Below are positions 1-7,440 of a DNA stretch of 21,076 bases, piece after piece (position 1 is the stretch's first letter; the number at the start of each line of letters is the position of its first letter). Below the pieces are notes generated by a model. The model made no database searches, was not told the origin of the DNA, and saw only the letters and a program-made list of their open reading frames with translations. The translations under genes and the position numbers were made by a program. The DNA comes from Phascolarctobacterium succinatutens CAG:287 (lineage in GTDB: Bacteria > Bacillota > Negativicutes > Acidaminococcales > Acidaminococcaceae), in contig NZ_FR892739.1 in assembly GCF_000434895.1 (NCBI RefSeq), forward strand, positions 1-21,076. Direction: 5' to 3'.

Positions 1-20
1 AATACTGGGTATCCAGTATT
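1..20. repeat. Palindrome at window edge, possible operator
   Basis: The arms AATACTGG (1-8) and CCAGTATT (13-20) are perfectly complementary around a 4-base centre. There is no T-run after it, so it does not look like a Rho-independent terminator. Its size suits a dimeric repressor such as a TetR or MarR protein, but the gene it would serve lies outside the window. The function is inferred. Confidence 0.45.
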
Positions 21-75
21 GGGGGTACATATCACTTTTACAGGTCACGGGGTTTTGTGTTTTTGCACACAACGC

Positions 76-116
76 AAAAAGCGTCCGTTTGCCGCCGGAC
101 GCCTTTTACGTTTTTT
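76..116. terminator. Rho-independent terminator upstream of the TetR gene
   Basis: A GC-rich stem GCGTCCG (81-87) pairs with CGGACGC (96-102) around an 8-base loop. It is flanked by A-rich sequence on the left (76-80) and by T-runs on the right (104-107 and 111-116), so it could work in both directions. It probably ends a gene lying before the window start. Confidence 0.75.
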
Positions 117-143
117 GATGAGTATGAGTATATCATGAAGCGA

Positions 144-159
144 AGTCAAGTTCTTGACT
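144..159. promoter_or_regulatory. Inverted-repeat operator candidate for the TetR regulator
   Basis: AGTCAAG (144-150) and CTTGACT (153-159) are perfect 7-base inverted arms with a TT centre. The right arm contains the likely -35 hexamer TTGACT (154-159), so a bound dimer would block the promoter. TetR-family repressors commonly bind such dyads in their own promoters. The assignment to the gene at 280 rests on position and symmetry. Confidence 0.55.
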
Positions 160-180
160 AAACTCTATGTATATGATAAT
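154..180 (+). promoter_or_regulatory. Probable promoter of the TetR gene
   Basis: A TTGACT -35 (154-159) lies 15 bases before GATAAT (175-180). The spacing is short for a sigma-A promoter; other -10 choices within TATATGATAATC are possible. It lies about 100 bases before the start codon. Confidence 0.45.
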
Positions 181-279
181 CTAAATTGGGTAAAAAATCT
201 ATCTACAAAAATCGAGATTCGTGCTTTAATGAACACTTTTCATAAATTGTACATTATCGGGAAAGGAGCACTGCATCCC

Positions 280-867
280 ATGGACAGAAGACAAAAGAAA
301 ACCAGGCAGGCAATTATCGACGCCTTTGTCAAACTGCTTACCAAAACAAGCTATGAAAAAGTCAGCGTTAAGGATATCATCGATGCAGCCGATGTCGGGC
401 GCAGCACCTTTTACAGCCACTTCGAAACCAAAGACGATCTGGCACGCCAAATCTGCTTCGAGCTTTTCGACCATATCTTCAGTCCGGTTGTTCCTCCCTG
501 CTCCACACATAATTTTTCCGATATGCCGCAAAACACGGAAACACGTATTACGCATATTCTCTATCACCTGCGCGACAAACGCGAATACTACCTTGGCATC
601 ATCAATTACGATGACGGTACGCTGTTCTTAGGCTTCTTCCGCGATTACATGCTGCAGAACGTCAGCATCAAGATGAGCGGTTCCTACGACGAATACTCAC
701 AAAGAGTGCCGGAGGACTTCTTAATCAACAGCCTCACCAGCAGCTTTGTCGGCATGATCCGCTGGTGGCTCAAAAACAAAATGAATCCCGATCCCGAGGT
801 TGTCGCCGGTTATTATATGGCATTGATTAATCCTGCCATTGCCGAATTCCAGACCAAGGGAGAATAA
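280..867 (+). CDS. TetR/AcrR family transcriptional regulator
   Basis: A 195-residue DNA-binding protein. The N-terminal helix-turn-helix lies at about residues 8-50, with the family pattern SVKDIIDAADVGRSTFYSHF around residues 29-48. The C-terminal half ends with a segment around MIRWWLKNKM, typical of one TetR C-terminal family (DhaS-like, 'TetR_C' type), which is the ligand-binding and dimer part. I chose the ATG at 280 because AAAGGAG lies at 262-268 and the HTH then begins at the usual distance; an open frame runs upstream to TTG 154, but that TTG is part of the -35 box. The gene converges on the ECF operon and shares a terminator with it. Its own promoter carries a palindrome, suggesting autoregulation. 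The ligand and target genes are unknown. Confidence 0.88.
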   Translation: MDRRQKKTRQAIIDAFVKLLTKTSYEKVSVKDIIDAADVGRSTFYSHFETKDDLARQICFELFDHIFSPVVPPCSTHNFSDMPQNTETRITHILYHLRDKREYYLGIINYDDGTLFLGFFRDYMLQNVSIKMSGSYDEYSQRVPEDFLINSLTSSFVGMIRWWLKNKMNPDPEVVAGYYMALINPAIAEFQTKGE

Positions 868-886
868 AGATTGCTTACGCAACAAA

Positions 887-951
887 AAAGAACTGCTAAA
901 GCTTTGTACAGCAATACACTGCACAGAGCTTTCGCAGTTCTTTATTTTTTT
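887..951. terminator. Long bidirectional terminator between tetR and ecfT
   Basis: The outer arms AAAGAACTGC (887-896) and GCAGTTCTTT (934-943) continue, past one T/C mismatch, into AAAGCTTTGT (898-907) and ACAGAGCTTT (923-932), which pair with one wobble. A T-run follows at 945-951. The mirror A-run at 884-889 lets it serve the convergent ECF operon too, whose last stop codon overlaps the T-run. Confidence 0.88.
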
Positions 952-1618
952 AAAGGTATTTAGTCCACAGCGGATAAGTACTCAGCACTACTACCAAAAG
1001 GAGTACGAAAATATCTGCAAAACGCAGCGGTGCCGGCGGCATATTCTTATAGGTGTTGCCGCCAAAGCCCTTCAGCTCCATAGAAAGCGCCAGTGTTTCC
1101 GATTTTGCTACCGCACGCATAACCAGCGGTCGGATAACAACCAGATAAGCAAAGAAGCGCTTGAACATATTACCACGGTTGGAATAACCGCGACAGCTTT
1201 GCGCATCCAGCGTAATACCGCTATCGGTAAGGAAGTTAGGCACAAAGCGCAGCGCCGTAGTCAGCATGAAGGCATATTCGCAGGGCATATGAAAACGGTC
1301 TACCAAAGCCTTGGCAATGTCCTGAATTCGGCTCGCTGCCAACAGGCACAAAAATGCCATCGTCATAACCAGCATACGCAGGCCGCCGGTAAGCGATACA
1401 TCAAGCGGTGAGCCGAAAAGCAGCTGCAGTAAAATCATCATACCGGTGAAAACTGCCAGACCGCCGATAGCAGCCATCGTCATTCTGTCATGCTTAATGT
1501 ATAGCAACAGCGCCAGCTCCAGAACCAGAATCGTGGCTACTGCTTCTACCGGCAGAATGAAAACCCAGGCAGTAACCGCCAGAGTAACTATAATCTGTGT
1601 AAAAGCTGTCAGCTTCAT
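950..1618 (-). CDS. ecfT: ECF transporter transmembrane component EcfT
   Basis: This 222-residue membrane protein is the scaffold that couples the S component to the two ATPases in energy-coupling-factor vitamin/metal importers. It has several hydrophobic segments (about residues 5-40, 48-70, 80-95 and 200-218). The two cytoplasmic coupling motifs are recognisable but altered: SCRG at 141-144 and ELKG at 181-184, where the family usually has A-R-G in both. The ATG at 1618 has a strong AAGGAGG upstream and overlaps the preceding ATPase stop as ATGA, so translation is coupled. It is the last gene of the operon and its stop runs into the shared terminator. The family call is firm; the substrate cannot be told from this subunit. 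Confidence 0.88.
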   Translation of the reverse strand: MKLTAFTQIIVTLAVTAWVFILPVEAVATILVLELALLLYIKHDRMTMAAIGGLAVFTGMMILLQLLFGSPLDVSLTGGLRMLVMTMAFLCLLAASRIQDIAKALVDRFHMPCEYAFMLTTALRFVPNFLTDSGITLDAQSCRGYSNRGNMFKRFFAYLVVIRPLVMRAVAKSETLALSMELKGFGGNTYKNMPPAPLRFADIFVLLLVVVLSTYPLWTKYL

Positions 1619-2421
1619 CTGCTTCCCTCCTTACAAATAACTTGCTTGCAAAATTCTTCGGCAGTTGCGGCCTCAATTCCCAAGGATGCAGCCAGAGCTG
1701 CTACCGTAGGACGGCACAAACCCCAGCGCTCTACCGGCTGGCTGCCGTCAAACAGCTTAGCCGGCGTACCGTCGTAAACCAGCTTGCCGTAATGCAATAC
1801 AATTGCACGCTTAGCGTAACGACGTACAATATCCATGTCATGCGAAATCAGTACAATCGTAATGCCGCGCTTTTCATTGATTGCCTGCAGGTAGCTCATC
1901 ATAGCTTCCTTTTCCAGCGCGTCCTGGCCATTGGTAATTTCGTCCAGAATCAGCGTGCGCGGATTAAGTGCCAGTGCCGCCGCAACGCCAAGGCGTCGCT
2001 TCTGACCGAAGGACAGAAGGCGCGGATATTCACCCTTCAGCTCTGTCAGGCCCATAGCCTCCAGCGCTTCGTTTACCTGACGCTCTATAGTTGCTTCCGT
2101 CAGCTTTTTGGCACGCGGGCCGTAAGCAACCTCATCAAATACCGTATCCTCTAAAATCTGCAGGTCCGGGTTTTGGAATACGTAACCGATTTTATCGGCC
2201 AAATCTGCCGGCTCACGCTTAACGATATCCTCACCGTCAACAAAAACCTGTCCGCTGCGCGGATGGCACAATGCCATAAACAGACGGCTCAAGGTTGTTT
2301 TACCGCTGCCGTTATGTCCCAACAGCGCCACAAACTCTCCGTCCTCTATCTTGCAATCCATATCCTTGATTACAGGCTGTCCACGCATATAAGCGAAATT
2401 GACATCCTTTGCTTCTAACAT
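1615..2421 (-). CDS. ecfA2: ECF transporter ATP-binding protein (second ATPase)
   Basis: A 268-residue ABC ATPase of the CbiO/EcfA type. It carries Walker A GHNGSGKTT (35-43), a Q-loop with VFQNPDLQ (81-88), Walker B TLILDE (156-161) and a switch histidine in LISHD (H194). Two motifs differ from consensus: the signature reads LSFGQ (136-140) instead of LSGGQ, and the segment after Walker B reads ITNGQD rather than PTxGLD. The start at 2421 overlaps the stop of the preceding ATPase by one base (TGATG). It should pair with the gene at 2421-3290 as a heterodimer under EcfT. Which one is called A1 or A2 is a naming choice here. Confidence 0.88.
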   Translation of the reverse strand: MLEAKDVNFAYMRGQPVIKDMDCKIEDGEFVALLGHNGSGKTTLSRLFMALCHPRSGQVFVDGEDIVKREPADLADKIGYVFQNPDLQILEDTVFDEVAYGPRAKKLTEATIERQVNEALEAMGLTELKGEYPRLLSFGQKRRLGVAAALALNPRTLILDEITNGQDALEKEAMMSYLQAINEKRGITIVLISHDMDIVRRYAKRAIVLHYGKLVYDGTPAKLFDGSQPVERWGLCRPTVAALAASLGIEAATAEEFCKQVICKEGSR

Positions 2422-3290
2422 CAGTCAGCTCTCCCTTCTGCCGCAACAATCCCATAGGTGCGAAAATCAGCCAGCGCATCCTCTTCGCTGCGCCAATCTC
2501 CCAGATCCACGCCAAGCTTTTCCTCCAGTCCAAGCTTAATCTGCCACAGTGACGGCAGCAACGGACGTAATGCAGGATTTTCGTACATTTTAGGAGCAGC
2601 AGCCTCAAAGGCATCAGCCGCCACCAGCTCGCCATCGTTCAGTACAATCATATCCGTTACGTAAGGCAGCACATAATCCACGCGATGCTCAACGGCAATA
2701 ATCGTTGTACCATACTGCTTATGGATTTTGTCTACCAGCTTATACAGGGAACGTGCACCATCCGGGTCCATTGCGGATACAGGCTCATCCAGCACAATAA
2801 TCTCCGGATGCACGGCAAGCGTTGCAGCCAAAAGCAGACGCTGGCGCTGACCGCCGCTGAGCTCGTCGAGCTGATAGCTTTCACGCCCCGGCAGGCCTAC
2901 ATCCTCAAGCGCCTGTCTGGTGCGTTCTTCAACCTCATGCGGCGCAAAGCCGTGGTTAAGCAGGCTGAAGGCAATTTCCTCGCCGGCAGTCAGAGAAACC
3001 AGCTGGCTTTCGTAGTCTTCCATAATAAAGCCCACACGCATGGCTATATCGCTGACGCGCTTGCCCTTAGTGCTTTCGCCGTTAATTTTAACATCGCCGC
3101 TGTAGCGTCCGCCCATGTAATAGGGGACGATACCGGTCATAGCCTTGCACAGCGTTGTCTTCCCGGCACCACTCGGTCCAGTGATAACGGTGAAGCTGCC
3201 TTTTTTTATTTCAAAGTTGATATCACGCAGCACCAGATCCGATTTTTTATAGGCAAAGTAAAAATTCTCTACGTTGATTACGCTTTCCAT
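2421..3290 (-). CDS. ecfA1: ECF transporter ATP-binding protein (first ATPase)
   Basis: A 289-residue ABC ATPase of the CbiO/EcfA type. Walker A is GPSGAGKTT (38-46), the signature is a canonical LSGGQ (144-148), Walker B is IIVLDEP (164-170) and the switch histidine is H202. The Q-loop is unusual: where EcfA proteins have VFQNP, this one reads FIMEDYESQ (88-96), so the usual glutamine is a glutamate (E91). A C-terminal tail of about 60 residues follows the core. The start overlaps the S-component stop by one base (TAATG). With the partner ATPase it should power substrate uptake through EcfT. The family call is strong. Confidence 0.88.
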   Translation of the reverse strand: MESVINVENFYFAYKKSDLVLRDINFEIKKGSFTVITGPSGAGKTTLCKAMTGIVPYYMGGRYSGDVKINGESTKGKRVSDIAMRVGFIMEDYESQLVSLTAGEEIAFSLLNHGFAPHEVEERTRQALEDVGLPGRESYQLDELSGGQRQRLLLAATLAVHPEIIVLDEPVSAMDPDGARSLYKLVDKIHKQYGTTIIAVEHRVDYVLPYVTDMIVLNDGELVAADAFEAAAPKMYENPALRPLLPSLWQIKLGLEEKLGVDLGDWRSEEDALADFRTYGIVAAEGRAD

Positions 3291-3865
3291 TATTTTTCAT
3301 CCTCCTGAAAGTAAAACAGCTTCCGCACGGGAGCGTACAGGAAGAAGGTTATCAGACCATTGAGCAGGCCTACAATCGCAACAACCGGCAGCATAGCGTA
3401 AATCCATACGTGCAACGGCAAGCCTAAAATAAGCTTCAGAATAAAAGTAAACAGACCGCCGCTGGTCATCGTGGCAACAAAGCCAGTGATAAAAGGACGC
3501 AGCTTCCATTCGCTGATACCTGCTTTGAACATAGCCTCAACCAAAAGGCAGCAAACAGTAGCACCGGCCAGCTCACTGGCAACGTTGCCCAGCGGGAAAG
3601 CAGATTTGGAGGACGGTACAAGTGTCAGGCCGGCGATAAAACCGATACCGATAGCCTGCGACAGCTTGGGACGCGTCAAGTTAATAACAATAGAATACAT
3701 AGCAATTGTCCAGTTAGGCGTTACACCGCCGACATTAGGACTTACAGTGTGCAGAATAATACCGATTGCCAGCAGCATCGCCGTAATTGCGACCCAGCGG
3801 TAGCCATCCTGCATTGGCTCAACCTCTATCAGCTGCGGCACAGGTTTATTATTTCTTTCATCCAT
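3290..3865 (-). CDS. ECF transporter substrate-binding S component, substrate unknown
   Basis: A 191-residue integral membrane protein, first gene of the ECF operon. After a hydrophilic stretch of about 22 residues it has five or six hydrophobic segments, the usual size and layout of S components. The order S-A-A-T with overlapping codons marks a dedicated (group I) module rather than a shared one. The motif around ILHTVSPNVGGVTPNW (about 37-52) and SAFPLGN (about 88-94) faintly recalls the TrpP/YhaG tryptophan-transporter group, but I would not assign a substrate from that. The ATG at 3865 has GGGAGAGG upstream. I saw no riboswitch in the leader that would reveal the ligand. Confidence 0.78.
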   Translation of the reverse strand: MDERNNKPVPQLIEVEPMQDGYRWVAITAMLLAIGIILHTVSPNVGGVTPNWTIAMYSIVINLTRPKLSQAIGIGFIAGLTLVPSSKSAFPLGNVASELAGATVCCLLVEAMFKAGISEWKLRPFITGFVATMTSGGLFTFILKLILGLPLHVWIYAMLPVVAIVGLLNGLITFFLYAPVRKLFYFQEDEK

Positions 3866-3914
3866 GAGTAATTACACCTCTCCCTAAAATAGTGCCAGAA
3901 AATAATATGTTATC

Positions 3915-3943
3915 ATTATACTATATTTAAATGCTTTTGTAAT
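3915..3943 (-). promoter_or_regulatory. Promoter of the ECF operon
   Basis: On the minus strand ATTACA (3938-3943) and a perfect TATAAT (3915-3920) are 17 bases apart, about 50 bases before the S-component start. The leader is too short and AT-rich for a known riboswitch. Confidence 0.68.
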
Positions 3944-4004
3944 GCTTTAGCGAAAAAAAGTATCTCAGGTTATAGCAGGAGAAGAAAATTGTTACAAAGG
4001 TAAT

Positions 4005-4036
4005 AAAAAATCTGCCACGCTTTCGCATAGCAGATT
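4005..4036 (-). terminator. Terminator of the histidine operon
   Basis: On the minus strand a 12-base stem, AATCTGCTATGC pairing with GCGTGGCAGATT with two wobbles, is capped by a GAAA tetraloop (4021-4024) and followed by a T-run (4005-4010 on the plus strand as A). It lies 17 bases after the hisIE stop and separates the his and ECF operons. Confidence 0.92.
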
Positions 4037-4053
4037 CTTTATTTTATGACGGG

Positions 4054-4686
4054 TTACGCTCTCTTGCCCCCAAGCTCACGCAGCAGCTCCTCCGGCGTAA
4101 TGTTGTGATAAGCCAGAAGCACCAGGCAGTGATACCACAAATCTGCCATTTCGTGCAGCACCTTATCCTTTTCGCCGTTTTTGGACGCTATAATCGTTTC
4201 CGTAATTTCGTTGCCCAGCTTTTGCAGCAGCTTATCCTGACTGCCGCTCATGAGGAATTTCATCTCCGCATCATCAGCCTGACGCTTGTACAAAATCATG
4301 CGATACAACTCGCTGATAACCTTCGGCAACCCTTCTACCTCAGGCACCGGCAAATTGGACGTATGCCACAGCGGATTATGGAAGCAGGAATATTCACCTG
4401 TATGGCAGGCCACACCCTGCTGCTCTACCTTTACGAGCAGCGCGTCACCGTCGCAGTCGTAGAACAGCTCCACAACCTTCTGCAGATTGCCGCTAGTCGC
4501 GCCCTTGTTCCACAGCTCCTGACGGCTGCGGCTCCAGAACCAGGTATAACCTGTTTCCAATGTTTTGAGCAATGACTCCTCATTCATGTACGCCAGCATA
4601 ACAACATCGTTCGTGCGTACATCTACAACAACAGCAGGCACAAGACCTCTGCTGTCAAATTTGATTTTAGAAATATCAATCTGCAT
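4054..4686 (-). CDS. hisIE: Bifunctional phosphoribosyl-AMP cyclohydrolase / phosphoribosyl-ATP pyrophosphatase
   Basis: A 210-residue fusion catalysing the second and third steps of histidine synthesis: pyrophosphate removal from PR-ATP, then ring opening of PR-AMP. The N-terminal cyclohydrolase (about 1-110) shows the metal motif DCDGD (77-81), then GVACHTG (91-97) and SCF (100-102). The C-terminal pyrophosphatase (about 117-205) shows the MazG-like helix with HEMADLWYH. Fused HisIE is common in bacteria and the length is normal. It is the last gene of the operon and its ATG overlaps the hisF stop by one base (TAATG). The residue before SCF in the motif is Y rather than the frequent R, probably unimportant. 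Confidence 0.96.
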   Translation of the reverse strand: MQIDISKIKFDSRGLVPAVVVDVRTNDVVMLAYMNEESLLKTLETGYTWFWSRSRQELWNKGATSGNLQKVVELFYDCDGDALLVKVEQQGVACHTGEYSCFHNPLWHTSNLPVPEVEGLPKVISELYRMILYKRQADDAEMKFLMSGSQDKLLQKLGNEITETIIASKNGEKDKVLHEMADLWYHCLVLLAYHNITPEELLRELGGKRA

Positions 4687-5444
4687 TATAACCTCACCTC
4701 TATACCTCGAGAACGCAGATACTCCTTCACCTGCTTAATGGTGAAGGTTTTATAGTGAAAAACAGAGGCCGCCAGCACAGCGTCAGCGCCACCTTCTGTC
4801 AGCACATCATAGAAATCCTCCAGCTTGCCTGCACCGCCGCTGGCAATAACAGGCACATTTACGGCACTGCTCACGGCCTTCGTCAGAGCAATGTCATAGC
4901 CGTTTTTCGTGCCGTCGGCATCCATGCTTGTCAGCAGGATTTCTCCGGCACCGAGCGCCACACCTTTTTTTGCCCATTCCACAGCATCAAGGCCCGTCGG
5001 CTTACGCCCGCCCTGCACATAAACCTCCCACTTGTTCTCACCGCATTTACGTGCATCAATTGCGAGAACAATGCATTGGTTGCCAAACAGCTTGGCGCCG
5101 TCGGCAATCAGCTGCGGATTTTTTACCGCTGCGGAATTCAGCGAGGTTTTGTCAGCACCGGCACGCAGAGCATTTTTTATATCCTCCACACTGCTGATGC
5201 CGCCGCCTACTGTCAGCGGCATAAAAACCTTGGCCGCAGTTCTGCTGATAACATCCAGCATCGCCTTGCGCTCCTCAAAGGTCGCAGTAATATCAAGGAA
5301 AACAAGCTCATCGGCACCCTCAGCGTCATACGCCGCTGCACGCTCCACCGGGTCGCCGGCATCACGCAGCCCGACAAAGTTCGTGCCCTTGACCACACGT
5401 CCTTCCTTAACATCAAGACAAGGAATAATTCTCTTCGTAAGCAT
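4686..5444 (-). CDS. hisF: Imidazole glycerol phosphate synthase cyclase subunit
   Basis: A 252-residue (beta/alpha)8 barrel that uses ammonia from HisH to turn PRFAR into imidazole glycerol phosphate and AICAR. The catalytic aspartates are D11 (in PCLDVKEG) and D130 (in AIDARK). The phosphate loops TVGGGI (78-83) and ASGGAGK near residue 220 are present. I start at the ATG at 5444, which has AAGGAGG seven bases upstream and gives the conserved MLTKRIIPCLD N-terminus; the open frame continues eight codons further but adds no conserved sequence. It begins one base after the hisA stop. Confidence 0.96.
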   Translation of the reverse strand: MLTKRIIPCLDVKEGRVVKGTNFVGLRDAGDPVERAAAYDAEGADELVFLDITATFEERKAMLDVISRTAAKVFMPLTVGGGISSVEDIKNALRAGADKTSLNSAAVKNPQLIADGAKLFGNQCIVLAIDARKCGENKWEVYVQGGRKPTGLDAVEWAKKGVALGAGEILLTSMDADGTKNGYDIALTKAVSSAVNVPVIASGGAGKLEDFYDVLTEGGADAVLAASVFHYKTFTIKQVKEYLRSRGIEVRL

Positions 5445-5445
5445 C

Positions 5446-6180
5446 TTATTCCTCCTTTGCCGCAGCAATTTTTAAAGCGTCCGGCAGATTAACGGCACCG
5501 GTATAAATTGCCTTACCGATAATGCAGCCTGCTACGCCGTCCTTCTCGTATTTTTTCACATTGCGGATATCGTCCAGCGAAGCTACGCCACCGCTGGCGA
5601 TAATCGGTACGCCGCAGGCACGCGCCAGCGCCGCTGTCGTTTCGGCATTTACACCGCTGAGCATACCGTCACGGCTGATATCGGTAAAGATAATCGTTGC
5701 CACGCCGTAGTCCGCCATTTTTTTGGCAAGCTCGGTTGCGGCAACGCCGCTGCCCTCGCCCCAGCCTTCGATAGCTACATCACCGTTCTTCGCATCAATA
5801 CCGACAGCGATATGTCCGGTATATTTGGCGCAGGCCTCTTTGACAAGCTCAGGATTCTTTACGGCAGCGCTGCCCAAAATCAGGCGCTCCACACCCAGCT
5901 CCAGCAGTCTTTCTACTGCTTGCAGATTGCGGATACCGCCGCCAAGCTCCACAGGAATTTTTACAGTTTTGAGGATACGCTCAATCACAGGCAGGTTTTT
6001 GCCCTCGCCCGCCAGCGCACCGTCAAGATCAACAAGATGCAGCCATTCGGCACCGCAGGCCGCCCACTTGGCAGCCATCTCCGCCGGGTCATCGGCAAAA
6101 ACAGTTTCCGCATCAAAGCGTCCCTCCGTCAGACGCACACAGCGTCCGCCGCGGATATCTATTGCAGGATATATAATCAT
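5446..6180 (-). CDS. hisA: ProFAR isomerase (phosphoribosylformimino-AICAR-P isomerase)
   Basis: A 244-residue (beta/alpha)8 barrel, paralogous to HisF, that isomerises ProFAR to PRFAR by an Amadori rearrangement. The catalytic aspartates are D8 (YPAIDIRGG) and D129 (VGIDAK); phosphate-binding glycines appear in ELGGGIR (79-84) and ASGGV. The ATG at 6180 is chosen because it gives the conserved MIIYPAIDI start and has GAGGGG eight bases upstream; that ribosome site overlaps the hisH stop codon. An earlier in-frame ATG eight codons upstream lies inside hisH and lacks a site. Length is normal. Confidence 0.96.
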   Translation of the reverse strand: MIIYPAIDIRGGRCVRLTEGRFDAETVFADDPAEMAAKWAACGAEWLHLVDLDGALAGEGKNLPVIERILKTVKIPVELGGGIRNLQAVERLLELGVERLILGSAAVKNPELVKEACAKYTGHIAVGIDAKNGDVAIEGWGEGSGVAATELAKKMADYGVATIIFTDISRDGMLSGVNAETTAALARACGVPIIASGGVASLDDIRNVKKYEKDGVAGCIIGKAIYTGAVNLPDALKIAAAKEE

Positions 6181-6190
6181 AATTTTCCCC

Positions 6191-6796
6191 TCATAATTCA
6201 ACAAAATTTTTCAGCAGGTGCATGCCGACTCTGCTCGACTTTTCCGGATGGAACTGGAAGGCCTGTACCTTACCGCGTCCTACGGAAGCAGTAACCTCCA
6301 TGCCATAGTCACAGACCGAGGTAATAATGCTTCTGTCCTCCGGCTCCGCATGAAAGCTGTGCACAAAGTAAACGTATTCACCCTCCGCACCCTCTAAGAG
6401 CGGGGACGGACTACGCAACTCCAGCTTATTCCAGCCCATATGCGGAATCTTCAGCTCGGTATGCAGCAAGTGCACCTGACCTTTGAAAAAGCCCAGGCCC
6501 TTAACTCCCGGCGCTTCGTCACTGCCCTCAAATAAAAGCTGCATGCCCAGGCAGATGCCGAGAAAAGGCTTGCCGCTGTGCAGGCTGTCCATAATCACGG
6601 GAATCAGGCCTGACTTTTCCAGGTTTGCCATGCAATCGCCAAAGGCACCTACACCGGGAAGCAGAATCTTTTCAGCCTGCGCAATCACAGCAGCATCGCT
6701 TGTCACCACAGGCTCCGCGCCAATAGAACGCAGCGCATTCTGTACGCTGTAAAGATTGCCCATGCCATAATCTATAATCGTTATTTTTTTACTCAT
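6191..6796 (-). CDS. hisH: Imidazole glycerol phosphate synthase glutaminase subunit
   Basis: A 201-residue class I glutamine amidotransferase that supplies ammonia to HisF. The triad is visible: nucleophile C82 in FLGICLGMQ, and H183 and E185 in QFHPEKS. The oxyanion segment PGVGAF is at 48-53. The N-terminus IIDYGMGNL matches the family. It lies between hisB, 59 bases upstream, and hisA, 10 bases downstream. The wider gap before it holds only a small hairpin (AAGCA/TGCTT on the minus strand) and no clear promoter. Confidence 0.96.
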   Translation of the reverse strand: MSKKITIIDYGMGNLYSVQNALRSIGAEPVVTSDAAVIAQAEKILLPGVGAFGDCMANLEKSGLIPVIMDSLHSGKPFLGICLGMQLLFEGSDEAPGVKGLGFFKGQVHLLHTELKIPHMGWNKLELRSPSPLLEGAEGEYVYFVHSFHAEPEDRSIITSVCDYGMEVTASVGRGKVQAFQFHPEKSSRVGMHLLKNFVEL

Positions 6797-6855
6797 ATAT
6801 TTTCCCTCAAGCTAACTCAAAACATGTGTGAAGCAACGGTGCTTTATAGTGTGTC

Positions 6856-7440
6856 TTAAAGTGTACCCTTGCTGCTCATAACACCATGCACACGGCTGTC
6901 AAAGGCTACTGCCTCTGCCAACGCTCTGGCAAAGCCCTTGAAAATTGCTTCGATGATGTGATGCGTATTCTTGCCGTAAAGCACGCGGATGTGCAGCGTG
7001 AGGTCTGCCTGCATTGCCAAAGCACGGAAGAATTCCTCCGTCATTTCGGCATCGTAAATGCCAAGCTGTACCTTAGGAATATCCGCATCAAAAACAAGAT
7101 ACGGACGGCCGCTGAAATCAAGGCACACCTGCACCAGCGCTTCATCCATCGGCAAAAAGCAGTTGCCGTAACGGTGAATGCCTGCCTTATCGCCCACAGC
7201 CTCCTTCAGTGCCTGACCAAGTACAATACCGCAGTCCTCCACCGTATGATGGCTATCAACATCCAAATCACCAACAGCATGCACCACCAGATCACTGAAG
7301 CTGTGCTTTGCCAAAAGCGTCAGCATATGGTCAAAAAAGCCGATGCCTGTATTAATTTCGCAGCTGCCGCTGCCATCAAGACACCATTCGGCGCTGATGC
7401 CTGTTTCCAGTGTTTTTCTTTCTACATTACCACTTCTCAT
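6856..7440 (-). CDS. hisB: Imidazoleglycerol-phosphate dehydratase
   Basis: A 194-residue monofunctional enzyme that dehydrates imidazole glycerol phosphate to imidazole acetol phosphate using manganese. The metal-binding motifs DSHHTVED (62-69) and THHIIEA near residue 165 are both present, as is FFDHML (35-40). It has no fused N-terminal phosphatase domain like that of E. coli HisB. I start at ATG 7440, which has GGAGG seven bases upstream and overlaps the hisC stop as ATGA; the six-codon longer frame would use the ribosome site itself as coding sequence. Confidence 0.96.
   Translation of the reverse strand: MRSGNVERKTLETGISAEWCLDGSGSCEINTGIGFFDHMLTLLAKHSFSDLVVHAVGDLDVDSHHTVEDCGIVLGQALKEAVGDKAGIHRYGNCFLPMDEALVQVCLDFSGRPYLVFDADIPKVQLGIYDAEMTEEFFRALAMQADLTLHIRVLYGKNTHHIIEAIFKGFARALAEAVAFDSRVHGVMSSKGTL

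Noticed and set aside
839..1411. Plus-strand frame of 190 codons after the TetR gene
   Set aside because: It runs through a strong terminator and antisense to ecfT, with no protein signature.
4755..5492. Long plus-strand open frame opposite hisF (245 codons)
   Set aside because: It lies antisense to a certain gene, has no ribosome site or family motif, and the protein sequence is of the shadow type. The same holds for the long antisense frames at 6886-7647, 11161-11895 and 14591-15370.
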